Shown: piece by piece, positions 1 through 8,205 of the stretch
Numbering within the stretch: the first letter of the stretch is position 1
How the letters are laid out: each line of letters begins with the position of its first letter
Source of the DNA: JADKCL01 sp046050405
Lineage (GTDB): Bacteria; Bacteroidota; Bacteroidia; J057; JADKCL01
Direction: 5' to 3'
Assembly: GCA_046050405.1 (NCBI GenBank)
Contig: JBJOPY010000088.1
Coordinates: forward strand, 1-9,803
Length of the DNA: 9,803 nt
Translations under genes and position numbers: made by a program
The notes under the pieces: generated by a model
Seen by the model: the letters and a program-made list of their open reading frames with translations, nothing else
What the model was told of the DNA's origin: nothing
Database searches by the model: none

Positions 1-662
1 ACCGCGGATTGAGCATGTATCAGAATTCGCCTGGATAGTTCCTGATTTATGCTTCTGCCAAACCCCTCGCAATCATTACACCCTCTGTTAAACACTACTG
101 GCAAAGTTCCCCATAAGCATATAGATTTTAAATCATTTTCTGATTAATGCGAAAAGTAACTTGAAACCACACGAAATATAGAACAAATTCATCCCTTGGA
201 CAACATGGTCCTTCTCCATTTTCACTTGGCGGGCAGGGTGTACGAACGTGGCACAGGGATGGCTTCCTCGAATGCGTGTGCGGAAGGCGAATCCGAGTCC
301 GTATCGGTTCCGAACGTGGGCAACCGCTCCCCATAAGAGAACCCGGAGCCTATAAACGGATGGGAACGGGTTCCCACCTCCCAAGGGAAGCGGCCGAGGA
401 AGGACTCCCTTGAGTGCTGCGGAGCATCGTTCATGCAGCGGTCTGAAATCGGGTGTTGAAATTCGTTACAGGCCGTTCAGGTTCAATCTGGCGGTGAAGC
501 ACCCAGCAGATCCTTTTCCTTCCTCCAATTACGACGACAACCGAACATTCCCACGAACGCCGCCAAACCTTCCTCTCTCATTCCCAACAACTTCCCACCC
601 GCCTCGGAAATTTCTGATTCTTTCATTTCAGAACACGGTAAACATTCCGAGCCGCATCGAGT
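1..662. other. Long stretch with no supportable gene
   Basis: No open frame here looks like a real protein: the short frames on both strands are rich in Pro, Ser, Arg and Cys, lack family motifs and have no convincing start context. Bases 120-190 are distinctly AT-rich compared with the rest of the window, as promoter-bearing DNA often is. No tRNA, rRNA, CRISPR or insertion-sequence ends were seen. The stretch may be true intergenic DNA or the decayed end of a former gene. It could also hold a small RNA, which I cannot judge by eye. Confidence 0.6.
102..204 (-). promoter_or_regulatory. Weak candidate leftward promoters (Bacteroidota type)
   Basis: Read on the minus strand, TATATTTC (173-180) matches the Bacteroidota -7 box TAnnTTTG except for its last base, with GTTG (201-204) 20 bases upstream in place of the -33 TTTG. 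A second candidate is GAACTTTG (102-109) with TTTA (129-132) 19 bases upstream. Either would transcribe toward the left edge. The only start codon that stays open to the edge is an ATG at 16-14, which leaves just five codons in the window, so no gene can be confirmed. Such boxes are short and occur by chance. Confidence 0.18.
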
Positions 663-1070
663 TTAAATGACCGTGTGATGGAAGGGATGATACCTATACT
701 CGGAGATCAACTGGAGCAGCGCGTCATGCATGCAGGTATCGCGGATGAGCGTGAAGGCCGCCCACCTTCAATGGTAGTTCCCGCAGCTCTTCATCCTCCC
801 AGACGATTCGGGGCACACCTTCGAGGAGATCCTGGCAGTGCTGGGGCAGCGCAAAAGCAGCGTCAGAAATGCCTCCCACTGACGAAAAAATCCATCCATT
901 GCATCCCTCCAGCAGAGGAATTCGACCGGCACTTCTCCGAACACACCGAAACTCATGGGATGGGTGACCAGCGTAATTCTCCTCCCGATCAAGAAATGGA
1001 AAGCACGCCACAAAGCATGAAACCCCAGCGCAGAAATCAGTTCCGGCCAGGAACACAACGATACGGTCAA
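663..1070 (-). pseudogene. Possible frameshifted gene remnant, family unknown
   Basis: On the minus strand one frame reads as plausible protein from about 1070 to 855, with segments such as THPMSFGVFGEVPVEF and DGFFRQWEAFLTLLL. It then degrades into Ser/Cys-rich sequence and stops at 768. From about 860 to 770 the neighbouring frame is the protein-like one (PQHCQDLLEGVPRIVWEDEE). After about 765 the first frame again looks good (AAFTLIRDTCMHDALLQLI, then EYRYHPFHHTVI) and ends at TAA 665-663. That is the pattern of a small coding region hit by two compensating frameshifts, or of a decayed gene. The frame is also closed just upstream of 1070 by a TGA, so any original N-terminus is missing. I do not recognise the family. 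The alternative is chance open frames in noncoding DNA. The plus-strand frame through the same bases is low-complexity and is not a better candidate. Confidence 0.35.
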
Positions 1071-1073
1071 GTT

Positions 1074-2420
1074 ATGATGAAATCATTCTCCATGCCTCCC
1101 AAGACGATGCTTACCATCCTCGTAATGGCAGTGCTTTCAGGCCAGCTGCGGTCACAAGCACCGCTCAGCCTGAAGGAATGCATCGAATACAGTCTCCACC
1201 ACCACCCTTTGCAGGCCATCTCCAACAGTGAAATCGCGATTGCACAGCAGCGCAGCCGTGAGGGGCTCTCCTCATACCTCCCGCAGGTCAACGGCTCCTT
1301 CACCTTCGACGACAACCTGAAACGCCCGACGACAGTCATCCCGGCCGGAACATTCTCCCCGCAGGAGATTCGCGTCCAGTTTGGCAACCAATACTCCTCC
1401 AACGCAGTCATCCAGCTGGACCAATTGGTCTACGACCGCAGCTTGCTGCTCGGCATCAAGCTCCTGTATCCCTATACTGACATCGCCACACTGACCAAGG
1501 AGAAGAACGAGCTCTCGCTCATGTATGCGGCAGCCATGTCCTACTATGCGATCCAGATCTACCGCGAGCAGCAGAAGCTCCTGGCGAAGAACGAGGAAAA
1601 ATTCCAAACCATGGAGCGAATCCTCCAGCTCCAGGTGGACAAAGGGGTGGCACGCAAGATGGACCATGACCGTGTCTCGGTGACACTCGCCAATATACAG
1701 GCACAGAGAAACGTGTTGGAAAACGAGATTCAACTGGCCAACAATCGGCTCAAGAACGCGATGGGGATGCCACTCGAAGAGCCACTGCTGACCATGGAAG
1801 GCGACTGGAACGAAGAAACTGTCCTCGACACCCAGGCCCCTGTCCCCGGCACAGGCAAGGTCTACGACCTGCTCATCCAGCAAAAGAACATCGACATGCA
1901 AGCACTCGAGGTTCGCCGGAGGCAAGCCATGTACCTGCCCACACTTGGCGTTTATGCCCGTGCAGGCGCACAGTCCTTCGGCAACGACTTCGTGAAATCC
2001 TTCGAGCGGTACTACGGCTATGCCTCCATCGGACTGCGGCTCAACGTCCCGATCTGGAACAGCTTCCGCACCCCCATGCAAATCAAGCAGGCAGAACTCA
2101 ACCTGCTGAAGGCTCGGGAAAACTACCAGCTGAGCAGATCCAACATCATGCTCCAGCAGCAAAATGCCGAAACACAGTGGCTCAATGCCCTTGCCACATT
2201 TTCTTCCATCCAGAAGAACATGGAACTGGCCGAGGAAGTGGTGGAAGTCACCCAACTGCAACTGGAGCAGGGCGTGGCGACACTCTCCGACTACCTGACA
2301 GCCGACTACGCCTTCAAGGAAGCCCAAACCAATTACATCACCTCGCTCCTGAAGGTCCTCACATCGAGGCTGGAACTCGAGATGGCACATGGAACGCTGA
2401 AAACCTTCCTTCTCCGATAG
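1074..2420 (+). CDS. TolC-family outer-membrane efflux protein
   Basis: Outer-membrane channel of a tripartite RND efflux pump: a trimeric beta-barrel with a long periplasmic helical tunnel that docks to the adaptor encoded next door. The 448-residue product has a signal peptide (residues 1-28, hydrophobic TMLTILVMAVLSG, cleavage likely after RSQ). Two outer-membrane-efflux repeats follow. The first starts with LSLKECIEYSLHHHPL (31-46) and contains YLPQVNGSF (68-76) and LQVDKGVARKMDHDRV (186-201). The second has YLPTLGVYARAG (287-298) and the matching LQLEQGVATLSDYLTADYAF (395-414). This repeat pairing and the length are normal for the family. The frame is open upstream to 675, but that 133-codon extension would precede the signal peptide and looks noncoding, so the ATG at 1074 (or the adjacent one at 1077) is preferred. 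No Shine-Dalgarno sequence is visible, and no clear promoter was found in the preceding kilobase. First gene of the operon. Confidence 0.93.
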   Translation: MMKSFSMPPKTMLTILVMAVLSGQLRSQAPLSLKECIEYSLHHHPLQAISNSEIAIAQQRSREGLSSYLPQVNGSFTFDDNLKRPTTVIPAGTFSPQEIRVQFGNQYSSNAVIQLDQLVYDRSLLLGIKLLYPYTDIATLTKEKNELSLMYAAAMSYYAIQIYREQQKLLAKNEEKFQTMERILQLQVDKGVARKMDHDRVSVTLANIQAQRNVLENEIQLANNRLKNAMGMPLEEPLLTMEGDWNEETVLDTQAPVPGTGKVYDLLIQQKNIDMQALEVRRRQAMYLPTLGVYARAGAQSFGNDFVKSFERYYGYASIGLRLNVPIWNSFRTPMQIKQAELNLLKARENYQLSRSNIMLQQQNAETQWLNALATFSSIQKNMELAEEVVEVTQLQLEQGVATLSDYLTADYAFKEAQTNYITSLLKVLTSRLELEMAHGTLKTFLLR

Positions 2421-2445
2421 TCTATACGATTCATTCTTAAGAAAA

Positions 2446-3504
2446 ATGAAAAAAGCAATTTATATCCTTCTAGGCGTCGCTGTCATCGTGGGCATGGGCC
2501 TCTTGCTCGCCCGCAACAAGAAGAAGATCAACGAGACCAACAAGGTCGTGGACAGATCCCGCATCCCAGTCACTGTCTCCGTCGCCAAGGCGGCCATGGC
2601 TGAATTCCAGGGCAAAATGGAATTTTCTGGAATGGTGGAGAGCGACGGCGACGCGGACATCACCGTCAGCACCCCCGGCATCTTGAGGACCCTGAACCTT
2701 GAGAAGGGCATGTACCTATACAAGGGGCAGGTCGTAGGCACGATGGACAGCGAGCAGCTCAAACTGCAGCTGAAAGCCCTCGAACTCGCAGAGACCAAGC
2801 TCGTCACCGACCAAGAACGCGCCAGGGCACTCGTGGAAGGCGATGCCGCCCCGTCCACGAACCTGAAGGACATCGAGTTCAATCTCGCCAACACCCGCAT
2901 CCAAATCGAACAGGTCAAACAGCGGATCCTCGACAACAATGTCACCGCCCCGATCAGCGGAACAGTCCTGTCCAAGAACATGGAGGCAGGCGAGTTTGTC
3001 AACCCTGGGATGATCATCGCCAAGCTCGTGGATGTGTCCAGTCTGAAAACTGCCGTCTTCGTGAATGAAAAGCACATTTACAAGATCATCCCGCGACAGA
3101 CGGCCACGGTCACGAGTGCGGCCATGCCCGGAAAGACCTGGGGGGGCGTGGTCACGTACATCAGCCCTGTCGGAGACGAGAACCACAACTACCGTGTGGA
3201 AGTGCAGCTCGATGCCGAAGGGAACAAAGACCTCAAGGCCGGGACCTTCACCACCGTCAATCTCGGCACCACCGATGCCGGCAAGGTTCTCATGATTCCC
3301 TCCAGTGCCCTGGTGACAGGTTCCAAGCAATCCAGTGTCTTTGTGGCCGTGGGGGACACCGCCCATAGCCGCCCGATCATCACCGGCAGAACCGAAGGCG
3401 ACATGGTCGAAGTCATCTCCGGCCTGAAAGAAGGCGAAGACATCATCGTCGCAGGCCAGATCAACCTGACCGATGGCACCCTGATTTCCGTCATCACCGA
3501 ATAG
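2446..3504 (+). CDS. RND efflux periplasmic adaptor (membrane fusion protein)
   Basis: AcrA/HlyD-type adaptor that bridges the inner-membrane RND pump and the TolC-like channel. The 352-residue product has an N-terminal membrane anchor (residues 4-22) followed by a Lys/Arg-rich stretch. No lipobox cysteine is present, so it is probably anchored by its uncleaved helix rather than lipidated. Lipoyl half-motif one is at about 70-101 (TPGILRTLNLEKGMYLYKGQ) and half two at about 164-196 (NNVTAPISGTVLSKNMEAGE). The helical hairpin between them (about 102-163) is short. The beta-barrel spans about 200-275, and the membrane-proximal domain runs to the end (GLKEGEDIIVAGQINLTDG). At the hairpin tip R125, L129 and S137 resemble the R-L-S TolC-docking motif, but the serine is one residue further along than in AcrA. 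The gene starts 25 bases after the TolC-like gene at an A-rich context, and the RND pump starts 8 bases after it, so co-transcription is very likely. The substrate cannot be told from sequence. Confidence 0.93.
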   Translation: MKKAIYILLGVAVIVGMGLLLARNKKKINETNKVVDRSRIPVTVSVAKAAMAEFQGKMEFSGMVESDGDADITVSTPGILRTLNLEKGMYLYKGQVVGTMDSEQLKLQLKALELAETKLVTDQERARALVEGDAAPSTNLKDIEFNLANTRIQIEQVKQRILDNNVTAPISGTVLSKNMEAGEFVNPGMIIAKLVDVSSLKTAVFVNEKHIYKIIPRQTATVTSAAMPGKTWGGVVTYISPVGDENHNYRVEVQLDAEGNKDLKAGTFTTVNLGTTDAGKVLMIPSSALVTGSKQSSVFVAVGDTAHSRPIITGRTEGDMVEVISGLKEGEDIIVAGQINLTDGTLISVITE

Positions 3505-3512
3505 CGCCCACC

Positions 3513-6500
3513 ATGTCCATCACAGAAGTTGCCATCAAACGTCCGCTGCTGATCATTGTGATCTTCGTGACGCTGATACTCTTTGGCTTCATCAGCTATA
3601 CGAGTATGAATTACAGCCTGTTGCCGAAGTTTGACGCCAGCGTGATCTCCGTGGTCACCTCCTACCGGGGTGCCTCATCCGAGGAGGTCCAGAACAGCAT
3701 TACCAAGCCGATCGAGGAGGCGGTCTCCGCCATAGAGGGCGTGGACATCATCAACGCCACCTCGCAGGAGGGCCTCTCCCTCGTTGTCGTGCAGCTGAAG
3801 CCGGGCATCGAGACCATCGTCGCCCAGCGTGACGCGGAGCGAAAGATCAATCAGATCAAAGCCTTCTTCCCGGAGGATGCGGAAGATCCCGTGGTCAACC
3901 GCTTCAACACGGACGAGTTCCCTGTCTTGCAGTTCAGCACCAATGCCAAACTCCCGCCCAAGGATCTCTACGAACTGATGCAACTGAAAGTCAAGCCCGA
4001 GCTCAGCAATGTCAAAGGTGTCGGCAACATCAACCTCATCGGCGGGGTATGGCGCCAAATCGACGTGAAGCTGAACAACGAGGCCATGAAGGCTTATGGT
4101 GTCCCCGCATCGCTCGTCTATCAGGTGCTCGCCACGAGCAACACCTCGTACCCCGCCGGTGCCATCGAGAGCAAAGACAACCGCTTCTCCCTGCGAATGG
4201 ACGCGAAAGCCACCAGGGTCGATGAACTCCGGCAGCTCGTCATTCGCCGGAAACCTGATGGCAGTGTGGTGCACCTCGCGGATGTCGCCCATGTCGTGGA
4301 CGGGCAATCCGACTTCCAAACCATCAATCGCATCAACGGACGCACCGGACTGGGAGTGCAGGTCTCCAAGCAAGCGGATGCCAATACGGTGGAAGTGGCG
4401 GAAGGCGTCAAGAAAAAGCTGGACGAACTCAAGCAGCGTTATGCGGCCCAAGGATTTGACTACGAGATCGCCATCGACCAAAGCACCTACACCCTGAAAT
4501 CGGCAGAGAGCGTACAACACGACCTGTTCCTCGCGGTCTTCATCGTGGCGACGGTGATGTTGCTCTTCCTCCACAGCTTCCGCAGCTCCATGTTCGTGCT
4601 GGTCTCTTTGCCGAGTGCGATGATCCCTTCCTTCATCCTGATGTACGTGATGGGATTTTCGCTCAACCTGATGACCTTGATGGCACTGTCGCTGGTGGTG
4701 GGAATCCTCGTGGACGACAGTATTGTGGTCCTTGAGAACATTTACCGCCACCTGGGGATGGGAAAGGACAAGGTGAGGGCCGCGATTGAAGGTCGTTCGG
4801 AAATCGGCTTCACCGCCCTGGCCATCACGCTGGTGGACGTCGTGGTGTTCGTCCCCATGGCATTGGCGGGCGGCATGATCGGGAACATCCTGCGGGAGTT
4901 CTCCCTCGTCGTGGTCTTCTCCACCTTGATGAGCCTCTTCGTGTCCTTCACCTTGACGCCGCTCATGGCCAGCCGCTGGGGCAAAATCGACATCCTCAGC
5001 AAATCCACCCTCTGGGGCAGGTTCCACGGCATGATTGAGGGCTGGATCGAGGGTCTCACCCATGGCTACGGGAATGTATTGCGGTGGGCATTGCGCCACA
5101 AGACCATCGTCCTTGGCTCCATCTTTGCGATGTTTGTCGGGATGGTGATGCTGCTGGCAAACGGGTTCATCGGCACGGCATTCGTTTCACCGAGTGACAA
5201 CGGAGAATTCAACCTGCTCCTCGAACTCGATCAGCAGACGCCCCTTCGAGACAACAATCTCATGACCAAACGGGTGGAAGATATCCTGCTCTCCAAGCCG
5301 GAAGTCGTCAAGGTCTTCTCCAGCGTCGGCTTCACGGGAGCTGCCATGGGACTCACCGTCCCCTCGAGCAGCAATACCGCGATCTCCGTCAAACTTGTCC
5401 CCAAGGAAGAAAGAACCATCAGCACCGATGAATTCAGTTCCCGGATCAGGGACGAGGTCTCGAAGATTCCCGGCATCCGGGTGGTCGTGCAGATACCTGG
5501 CATTACAGGGACATCGGAGGCTCCCATCCAGATCGCTGTCAAGGGCTCGAACATGGATGAGATCTGGTCGGTCGCCCGCCAGGTCAATGCCATCGTCAAG
5601 AAAACCCCCGGCACAGACTACGTCCAGTACGGCACGGCAAATCCCAAGGCCGAGCTGGACATCGACATCGACAAGGAAAAAATGGCCGCCTTCGGGCTCA
5701 GCATCCAAGAGGTAGGCACCGCTGTACAACTTGCCTTCCGTGGCAATGACCAGACCAAGTTCAAGGAAGGCGGCAACGACTACAATATCCGCCTGGCCCT
5801 TGACAGCCGTGACATGCTTGACATTGAGAGTGTCAAGGCACTGGCGGTCGTCAACATGCGGGGTGCGGCCGTCAACCTTGAAAGTTTTGCGGAAGTGCGC
5901 CCCGTCATGGGGCAGGCGGTTCTGGAGCGGATCGACCGGCTGAATGCCGTCAAGGTTACGGCTACAGGGGTGGGTCGCCCGAATGGCACCATCGTGGCGG
6001 ACATCCAGAAGGAAGTCAAGAACCTGAAGCTCCCGCCGGGTGTCGAGATCCAATATCTGGGGGAGGCACAGCGACAGGCGGATGCCTTCGGCAGCCTGGG
6101 AACCGCCATGCTGATCGGCATACTGCTGGTCTATCTGATCATGGTGGCCCTGTACGAAAGCGTCATCTATCCGTTTGTGGTCATGTTTTCGATCCCCGTG
6201 GCCATGATCGGATCCATCACCGCCCTTGCGCTGACCATGGAATCCATGACCATCTTCGCCATCGTCGGCCTGATCATGCTGCTGGGACTGGTCGCAAAGA
6301 ACGGGATCCTGCTCGTGGACTTCAGCAAGCACCTGCTGGAGAAAGGCATGGAGGTGACTGAGGCCCTTGTCGAGGCAGGGAGGGAACGTCTCCGACCCAT
6401 CCTCATGACCACCATCGCCATGATTGCCGGTATGCTGCCGATCGCCCTTGCCACGGGTGCGGGCGCAGAGGTCAAGAATGGGATGGCCTGGGTGATCATC

Positions 6501-6608
6501 GGCGGCTTGACAAGCTCATTGCTGCTGACTCTCCTCCTCGTTCCCATCATCCTCTACATCATCGAGCACCTTCGGCGCAGGTTCAGCAAATCTTCCGCTG
6601 TTCGCTAG
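3513..6608 (+). CDS. HAE-1-type RND multidrug efflux permease (AcrB/MexB-like)
   Basis: Inner-membrane proton-driven pump that takes amphiphilic compounds from the periplasm or membrane and passes them to the TolC-like channel. The product is 1031 residues, the usual AcrB-family length. It has the expected N-terminal helix (residues 9-29, beginning KRPLLIIVIFV), a first large periplasmic loop (about 32-335), helices 2-6 (about 337-490), a linker, a helix at about 530-550, a second large loop (about 552-860) and the last helices (about 862-1017). Proton-relay residues are present: adjacent aspartates D401-D402 in helix 4 (GILVDDSIVVLEN), K929 in helix 10 (LVAKNGILLVDF), and threonines 966-967 in MTTIAMIAGMLPIAL. 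The RPILMTT and DDSIVVLENI signatures point to the hydrophobe/amphiphile (HAE-1) class, not the heavy-metal CusA class. It begins 8 bases after the adaptor gene. The ORF is intact and in frame, so the pump is likely functional; substrate range is unknown. Confidence 0.96.
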   Translation: MSITEVAIKRPLLIIVIFVTLILFGFISYTSMNYSLLPKFDASVISVVTSYRGASSEEVQNSITKPIEEAVSAIEGVDIINATSQEGLSLVVVQLKPGIETIVAQRDAERKINQIKAFFPEDAEDPVVNRFNTDEFPVLQFSTNAKLPPKDLYELMQLKVKPELSNVKGVGNINLIGGVWRQIDVKLNNEAMKAYGVPASLVYQVLATSNTSYPAGAIESKDNRFSLRMDAKATRVDELRQLVIRRKPDGSVVHLADVAHVVDGQSDFQTINRINGRTGLGVQVSKQADANTVEVAEGVKKKLDELKQRYAAQGFDYEIAIDQSTYTLKSAESVQHDLFLAVFIVATVMLLFLHSFRSSMFVLVSLPSAMIPSFILMYVMGFSLNLMTLMALSLVVGILVDDSIVVLENIYRHLGMGKDKVRAAIEGRSEIGFTALAITLVDVVVFVPMALAGGMIGNILREFSLVVVFSTLMSLFVSFTLTPLMASRWGKIDILSKSTLWGRFHGMIEGWIEGLTHGYGNVLRWALRHKTIVLGSIFAMFVGMVMLLANGFIGTAFVSPSDNGEFNLLLELDQQTPLRDNNLMTKRVEDILLSKPEVVKVFSSVGFTGAAMGLTVPSSSNTAISVKLVPKEERTISTDEFSSRIRDEVSKIPGIRVVVQIPGITGTSEAPIQIAVKGSNMDEIWSVARQVNAIVKKTPGTDYVQYGTANPKAELDIDIDKEKMAAFGLSIQEVGTAVQLAFRGNDQTKFKEGGNDYNIRLALDSRDMLDIESVKALAVVNMRGAAVNLESFAEVRPVMGQAVLERIDRLNAVKVTATGVGRPNGTIVADIQKEVKNLKLPPGVEIQYLGEAQRQADAFGSLGTAMLIGILLVYLIMVALYESVIYPFVVMFSIPVAMIGSITALALTMESMTIFAIVGLIMLLGLVAKNGILLVDFSKHLLEKGMEVTEALVEAGRERLRPILMTTIAMIAGMLPIALATGAGAEVKNGMAWVIIGGLTSSLLLTLLLVPIILYIIEHLRRRFSKSSAVR

Positions 6609-6714
6609 CGCAAGCATGCAGTGAGCCAAGGGAGAAAAAAGTATGGTGACCGTGGTGACGCGGCTTCGAGCGCAGGATCCGGGTGGTCGGGTTCAGGAGA
6701 ATCTTGGCCAATCC

Positions 6715-7278
6715 TCAGGATCCACCGTCCCAGAATCCCGATATACTAACCCTTGTGGTTCCCTTTTCCACTTGGAGTAGCCTGATCAGTTCCATCAATG
6801 CCTTGACCGGCGCCGTCCCCAGGTCAATGGAAAAGGCCAGCTTGCCGAGCGGATAGCTGGGTGGTGACAGATAGTGGATCACATTCCGCAAACCGTCCCC
6901 GTCCTTGGATTTTGCATCCTCCGTATCCAGCCAATCCATCGCCCATGCCTCCAATGCCTGCCGGTCAAAGCGCTCGCAGAGTACCTTGACGATGCATTGG
7001 TTCCAGGCAAATGGCCTGACCTCCACCGTGCAGCCACCCCGATGCTCCAGGAAGGCATCATGCTCCAGAAACTCCGTCAGCCGAAACTCCGTCAACCGAA
7101 CTTCTCCATTGACGATCTTCACATAATCCCCCCGAATCAACCTGTACAGCGGATCAGGCGCGTATCTGTCCATCTGCAATAGTACCTCGGAATCCCCCCC
7201 GCTCCACTTACCCAGGGATTGCAGGAAATGATCCAAGTACCGCGCACGATGCATCTCAAGTAGATCCACAAGTTTCAT
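6715..7278 (-). CDS. Uncharacterised soluble protein with internal tandem duplication
   Basis: 187-residue product that I do not assign to a named family. It has no signal peptide or membrane segment and is acidic and Trp-rich, so it is probably cytoplasmic. Visible landmarks are MKLVDLLEMHRARYLDHF at the N-terminus, RLIRGDYVKIVNGEV (46-60), a doubled RLTEF (61-70), LEHDAFLEH (71-79), RPFAWNQCIVKV (88-99), AWAMDWLDTEDAKSKDGDGL (111-130) and FSIDLGTAPVKALMELIRLL (149-168). Composition and even codon structure across the frame support real coding. The ATG at 7278 is chosen because MKLVDLL is a natural start. The frame extends 40 codons further, to 7398, but that extension is His/Arg/Thr-rich and not protein-like. 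It lies 123 bases downstream of the PAP2 gene on the same strand, so the two may share a transcript, and it ends convergent with the efflux operon. Confidence 0.7.
   Translation of the reverse strand: MKLVDLLEMHRARYLDHFLQSLGKWSGGDSEVLLQMDRYAPDPLYRLIRGDYVKIVNGEVRLTEFRLTEFLEHDAFLEHRGGCTVEVRPFAWNQCIVKVLCERFDRQALEAWAMDWLDTEDAKSKDGDGLRNVIHYLSPPSYPLGKLAFSIDLGTAPVKALMELIRLLQVEKGTTRVSISGFWDGGS
7068..7097. repeat. Two 15-bp tandem repeats inside a coding region
   Basis: Copy one (7068-7082) and copy two (7083-7097) are gaaactccgtcagcc and gaaactccgtcaacc, differing at one base. The unit is a multiple of three, so the reading frame of the minus-strand gene is kept and the protein gains a doubled RLTEF. 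Just beside it, atgctccag occurs twice 18 bases apart, giving LEH-DAF-LEH. Both look like in-frame slippage or duplication events. Confidence 0.9.
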
Positions 7279-7401
7279 GCGTGCAAGTAAATAAAATTCA
7301 AACAGCCGGTGGCACTGGATGCGATGTATGAAATGCTGATATCGCCAGGTACCGAAACTGTGGGTATTTCTCGGGAGGGTATCCGCATGTCCTGCCACCC
7401 C

Positions 7402-8205
7402 TCAAAATCTCCAATCCACCAGCACCCCGCTCCCACCCTTCCAGAAGTTCGGGGTGACGGACAGGCTCCGTGCCGCATGGCTGCGATGCACCCGGGGAAT
7501 CCAGTACCCTGCCGCTGCCCCGACGAGGTAGCCTGCAGCCACATCTGTGAAGAAGTGCTTCCCTGCACGCATCCGCAGACAGCCCATGCCAGCAGGCGCC
7601 ATGGCTGCAACCGTCCATACCCATGGACGAAGCTTGCTTTCGGGGAAATAATCATTGAAAATCTTCGCGCCAAGGAAGGTCGCCGTGGCGGTGAAGGCTG
7701 TGTGCCCCGAAGGAAACGACAGCCGGGCATCCCGTTTCAGTTTCTCGTCCAAGGGTGCGGATGCACCATACAAAAAAGGTCTCGAGCGATGGACGATCCC
7801 CTTGGTCAGGCCAACCATTGCAAAGCAGGCCAGCCCTGCCTCTGCGCCCATGAGGGCGATCTTCGGGAGATCATCTCTCGGGTGCTGGCTTGCAAAAATC
7901 GCCAGCGGCGCCACCCCAATCGCCAGAGATGCAATGTCACTGCCCCTGGCCACCGATGGTCGCCAAGCACCCAGGTTGGAACGGTCCATACTGGGAACGG
8001 GATTCAAATCCAATTGCTGAACATCGGTGGCTGTGAGGGACTTCACGCGAGACTGCACGTACCAGCCGACACCGGCGAGCAACAAGATGCCCGGGGCGGC
8101 CCATGCGTCGGCGTTGGAAATGCGGTAGGGCGAGGTGGATTCCTGCGTCCGGCCGTGGAGGCATATCAGACAGGCAGACAGCGTCAGTGCGATTGCTTTT
8201 CTCAC
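7402..8205 (-). CDS. Secreted PAP2-family phosphatase
   Basis: Type-2 phosphatidic acid phosphatase (vanadium haloperoxidase-like fold), which removes phosphate from lipid phosphates such as undecaprenyl pyrophosphate or phosphatidylglycerol phosphate; the substrate here is not known. All three catalytic motifs are intact in the 267-residue product: K135-x6-R142-P143 (KGIVHRSRP), P165-S-G-H168 (SFPSGHTAF) and R211-x5-H217-x3-D221 (RMRAGKHFFTD). A signal peptide (VRKAIALTLSACLICLHG) and hydrophobic helices at about 37-50, 91-105, 117-134, 170-181, 195-209 and 222-236 place it in the envelope, active site outward. The start is GTG at 8205: the frame stays open to 8613, but the upstream extension is low-complexity and would bury the signal sequence. 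The C-terminus ends SGVLVDWRF; an aromatic last residue is common in Bacteroidota envelope proteins. No adjacent lipid-synthesis gene is present to fix the role. Confidence 0.9.
   Translation of the reverse strand: MRKAIALTLSACLICLHGRTQESTSPYRISNADAWAAPGILLLAGVGWYVQSRVKSLTATDVQQLDLNPVPSMDRSNLGAWRPSVARGSDIASLAIGVAPLAIFASQHPRDDLPKIALMGAEAGLACFAMVGLTKGIVHRSRPFLYGASAPLDEKLKRDARLSFPSGHTAFTATATFLGAKIFNDYFPESKLRPWVWTVAAMAPAGMGCLRMRAGKHFFTDVAAGYLVGAAAGYWIPRVHRSHAARSLSVTPNFWKGGSGVLVDWRF

Noticed and set aside
340..385. Minus-strand resemblance to a conserved 5S rRNA block (CCCGTTCCCATCCG)
   Set aside because: The match ends immediately; the following CGAAC and the paired arms of 5S rRNA are absent.
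675..1073. 133-codon upstream extension of the TolC-like reading frame
   Set aside because: It would place a signal peptide deep inside the protein, and its composition (many Pro, Gln, Arg, His) is not that of the family. The minus strand looks more protein-like here.
1272..2390. Long minus-strand frame opposite the TolC-like gene
   Set aside because: Antisense shadow of a GC-rich coding gene; His/Leu/Asp-rich with no motif.
3675..5099. 474-codon minus-strand frame opposite the RND gene (and a similar one at 5187-6332)
   Set aside because: Antisense shadow; rich in His, Asp and Gln. The plus-strand RND protein is unmistakable.
6609..6714. Search for a shared terminator between the converging operons
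   Set aside because: Only very short imperfect stems (for example gct-tcg-agc near 6662) and no T-tract; nothing callable.
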